Assembly: GCA_009844425.1 (NCBI GenBank)
Contig: VYBN01000033.1
Location: forward strand, 222,607-286,606
DNA length: 64,000 nt
Direction: 5' to 3'
Source: Gammaproteobacteria bacterium
GTDB taxonomy: Bacteria > Pseudomonadota > Gammaproteobacteria > Steroidobacterales > Foliamicaceae
Below, in pieces: positions 63,136 to 64,000 of this stretch. The position numbers and the translations under genes were made by a program. Numbering within the stretch: position 1 is the first letter of the stretch; each line of letters begins with the position of its first letter. The notes beneath the pieces are model-generated. The model did not search any database, was not told the DNA's origin, and saw only the letters and a program-made list of their open reading frames with translations.

Positions 63136-64000
63136 ATGAACGCAATAAGCCAGCAGGCGGCACGTGATGTCCGGTCCGGGGCCGGCCTCACCATCGTTCG
63201 TTACGAAAAGGACGGCAGGACCGACTACGGCATCCTTGAGAAGGGCCGGGTAACTTCGATCAAGGGCGATATATTCGGCGATTTCACTGCGGGCGACCGG
63301 CACTTTCCGCTCGACGAGGTCGTCCTGCTTGCCCCCATCGAGCCGGGAAAGGTGTACGGCGTAGGCATGAACAGTCATGGCTACCGGCAATATCGAATGG
63401 GCGCCGAGTATCCGGAAGCCGATCCTGCCGAGCCCCCGGTATTCGAGAAGTCCGGTTCGGCCATAACCGGTCCGCATAGCCATTTGCTCGTGCAGGAAGG
63501 AATGACCGGCATTTCCGGAAGCCCGGAACTGGCCGTGATCATGAAACGCCGCGCGAGCGGAATTACCGAGGATGAAGTGAACGATTACATACTCGGGTAT
63601 TCGGCATCGTTCGACGCGATGTATCCGGAAGTCGCGATCAGGGACATGCTGGCGGCCAAGGACTTTCCCACTTCCTGCCCGCTTGGCCCCTGGATAAAGA
63701 CTTCGCTGGATACCAGCGATCTCGAGGTGTCCCTGAGCGTCAACGGAAAGGTGTATCACCAGGGATTTACCAGGGACTTCATCTACGATATTCCGCGCGT
63801 CGTCAGTTTCCTCTCCTCACGGCACGTCCTGGAGCCGGGCGACGTCGTTCTGATGGGCGCGATGGGCAAGGAGGCCCACGTGGACGGCAAGTCCGCGGAC
63901 TTCGTGGATCGATTCACCGGCCTTGGGGAACTCCGCCCGGTCGCCTACCCGAAATACCAGCCGGGCGACCGCCTTGTCGTGCGCGTTCAGGGCGTGGGAG
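63136..64000 (+). CDS. Fumarylacetoacetate hydrolase-family protein (HpaG/2-hydroxymuconate-type), 3'-truncated by window end
   Basis: At least 288 residues from ATG 63136, open to the right edge. FAH-family marks: PGKVYGVGMNSHGYRQYRMG, VFEKSGSAITGP (metal-binding Glu region), GSPELAVIMKRRASGIT, VNDYILGYSASFDAMYPEVAIRD, FPTSCPLGPWI, FIYDIPRVVSFLSS and LEPGDVVLMGAMGKEA. It isomerises, decarboxylates or hydrolyses 2-oxo-diacids from aromatic-ring cleavage. An HpaE-like aldehyde dehydrogenase is at 9071, but far away. The start is a guess because no clear ribosome-binding site is seen. Confidence 0.85.
   Translation, partial: MNAISQQAARDVRSGAGLTIVRYEKDGRTDYGILEKGRVTSIKGDIFGDFTAGDRHFPLDEVVLLAPIEPGKVYGVGMNSHGYRQYRMGAEYPEADPAEPPVFEKSGSAITGPHSHLLVQEGMTGISGSPELAVIMKRRASGITEDEVNDYILGYSASFDAMYPEVAIRDMLAAKDFPTSCPLGPWIKTSLDTSDLEVSLSVNGKVYHQGFTRDFIYDIPRVVSFLSSRHVLEPGDVVLMGAMGKEAHVDGKSADFVDRFTGLGELRPVAYPKYQPGDRLVVRVQGVG

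Overview
This is a GC-rich, densely coded bacterial chromosome segment. Proteobacterial, probably gammaproteobacterial, origin is suggested by TonB-dependent receptors with the plug opening EIVVTARKREE, topoisomerase IV (parE-parC), xseB, Bcr/CflA-type efflux, lipobox lipoproteins and a CCA-encoded tRNA-Arg(ACG). No plasmid or phage backbone is visible. Toxin-antitoxin pairs, palindromic repeats and many truncated genes point to an accessory, decaying part of the genome. The host could be a marine or host-associated (for example sponge-associated) bacterium, but that is inference from the sterol genes and from the sulfatase/receptor content.

Layout. 1-4.6 kb: M19 dipeptidase, xseB, HicAB toxin-antitoxin, catalase-peroxidase katG. 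4.6-9.0 kb: a nested palindromic element followed directly by parE-parC. 9.0-12.8 kb: an HpaE-like aldehyde dehydrogenase, a double-domain nitrilase with a dead first domain, tRNA-Arg. 12.8-17.3 kb: small proteins, a palindromic element, a Tat-type methyltransferase and a TonB receptor. 17.4-21.0 kb: a broken duplication of [TonB receptor + HAD hydrolase] interrupted by a two-gene islet (propeptide-like protein plus HExxH protein). 21.0-29.4 kb: RES-Xre toxin-antitoxin, serine hydrolase, DUF3604 lipoprotein, CPA2 antiporter, OsmC, alpha/beta hydrolase. 29.4-31.5 kb: a graveyard of fucose-catabolism genes (GH3 tail, aldo/keto reductase remnant, L-fuconate dehydratase) and a HigB remnant.

The centrepiece is 32.8-42.8 kb, a bacterial sterol-biosynthesis locus. 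Five co-directional overlapping genes encode an SdmB-like 4-methylsterol dehydrogenase/reductase, an SdmA-like Rieske C-4 demethylase, an ERG24-type C-14 sterol reductase, CYP51, and a 1135-residue natural fusion of squalene monooxygenase with oxidosqualene cyclase. Convergent with them is a sterol C-24 methyltransferase (ERG6/SMT type). Divergent from that is a polytopic membrane protein with a faint resemblance to emopamil-binding-protein (C-8 sterol isomerase) proteins. Together these would take squalene to a 4,14-demethylated, 24-alkylated sterol, a product class usually treated as eukaryotic. The squalene monooxygenase-cyclase fusion is the most striking feature.

42.9-64 kb: Thr-type asparaginase, DUF899 protein, L-fuconolactonase and a Rieske oxygenase, a racemase-family fragment, a five-gene oligopeptide ABC-transporter operon, carboxylesterase, Bcr/CflA transporter whose C-terminus is supplied by a palindromic element, sulfatase, a second TonB receptor with a possible Fur box upstream, MarR regulator, arylsulfotransferase with a lipoprotein, and a fumarylacetoacetate-hydrolase-family gene running off the right edge.
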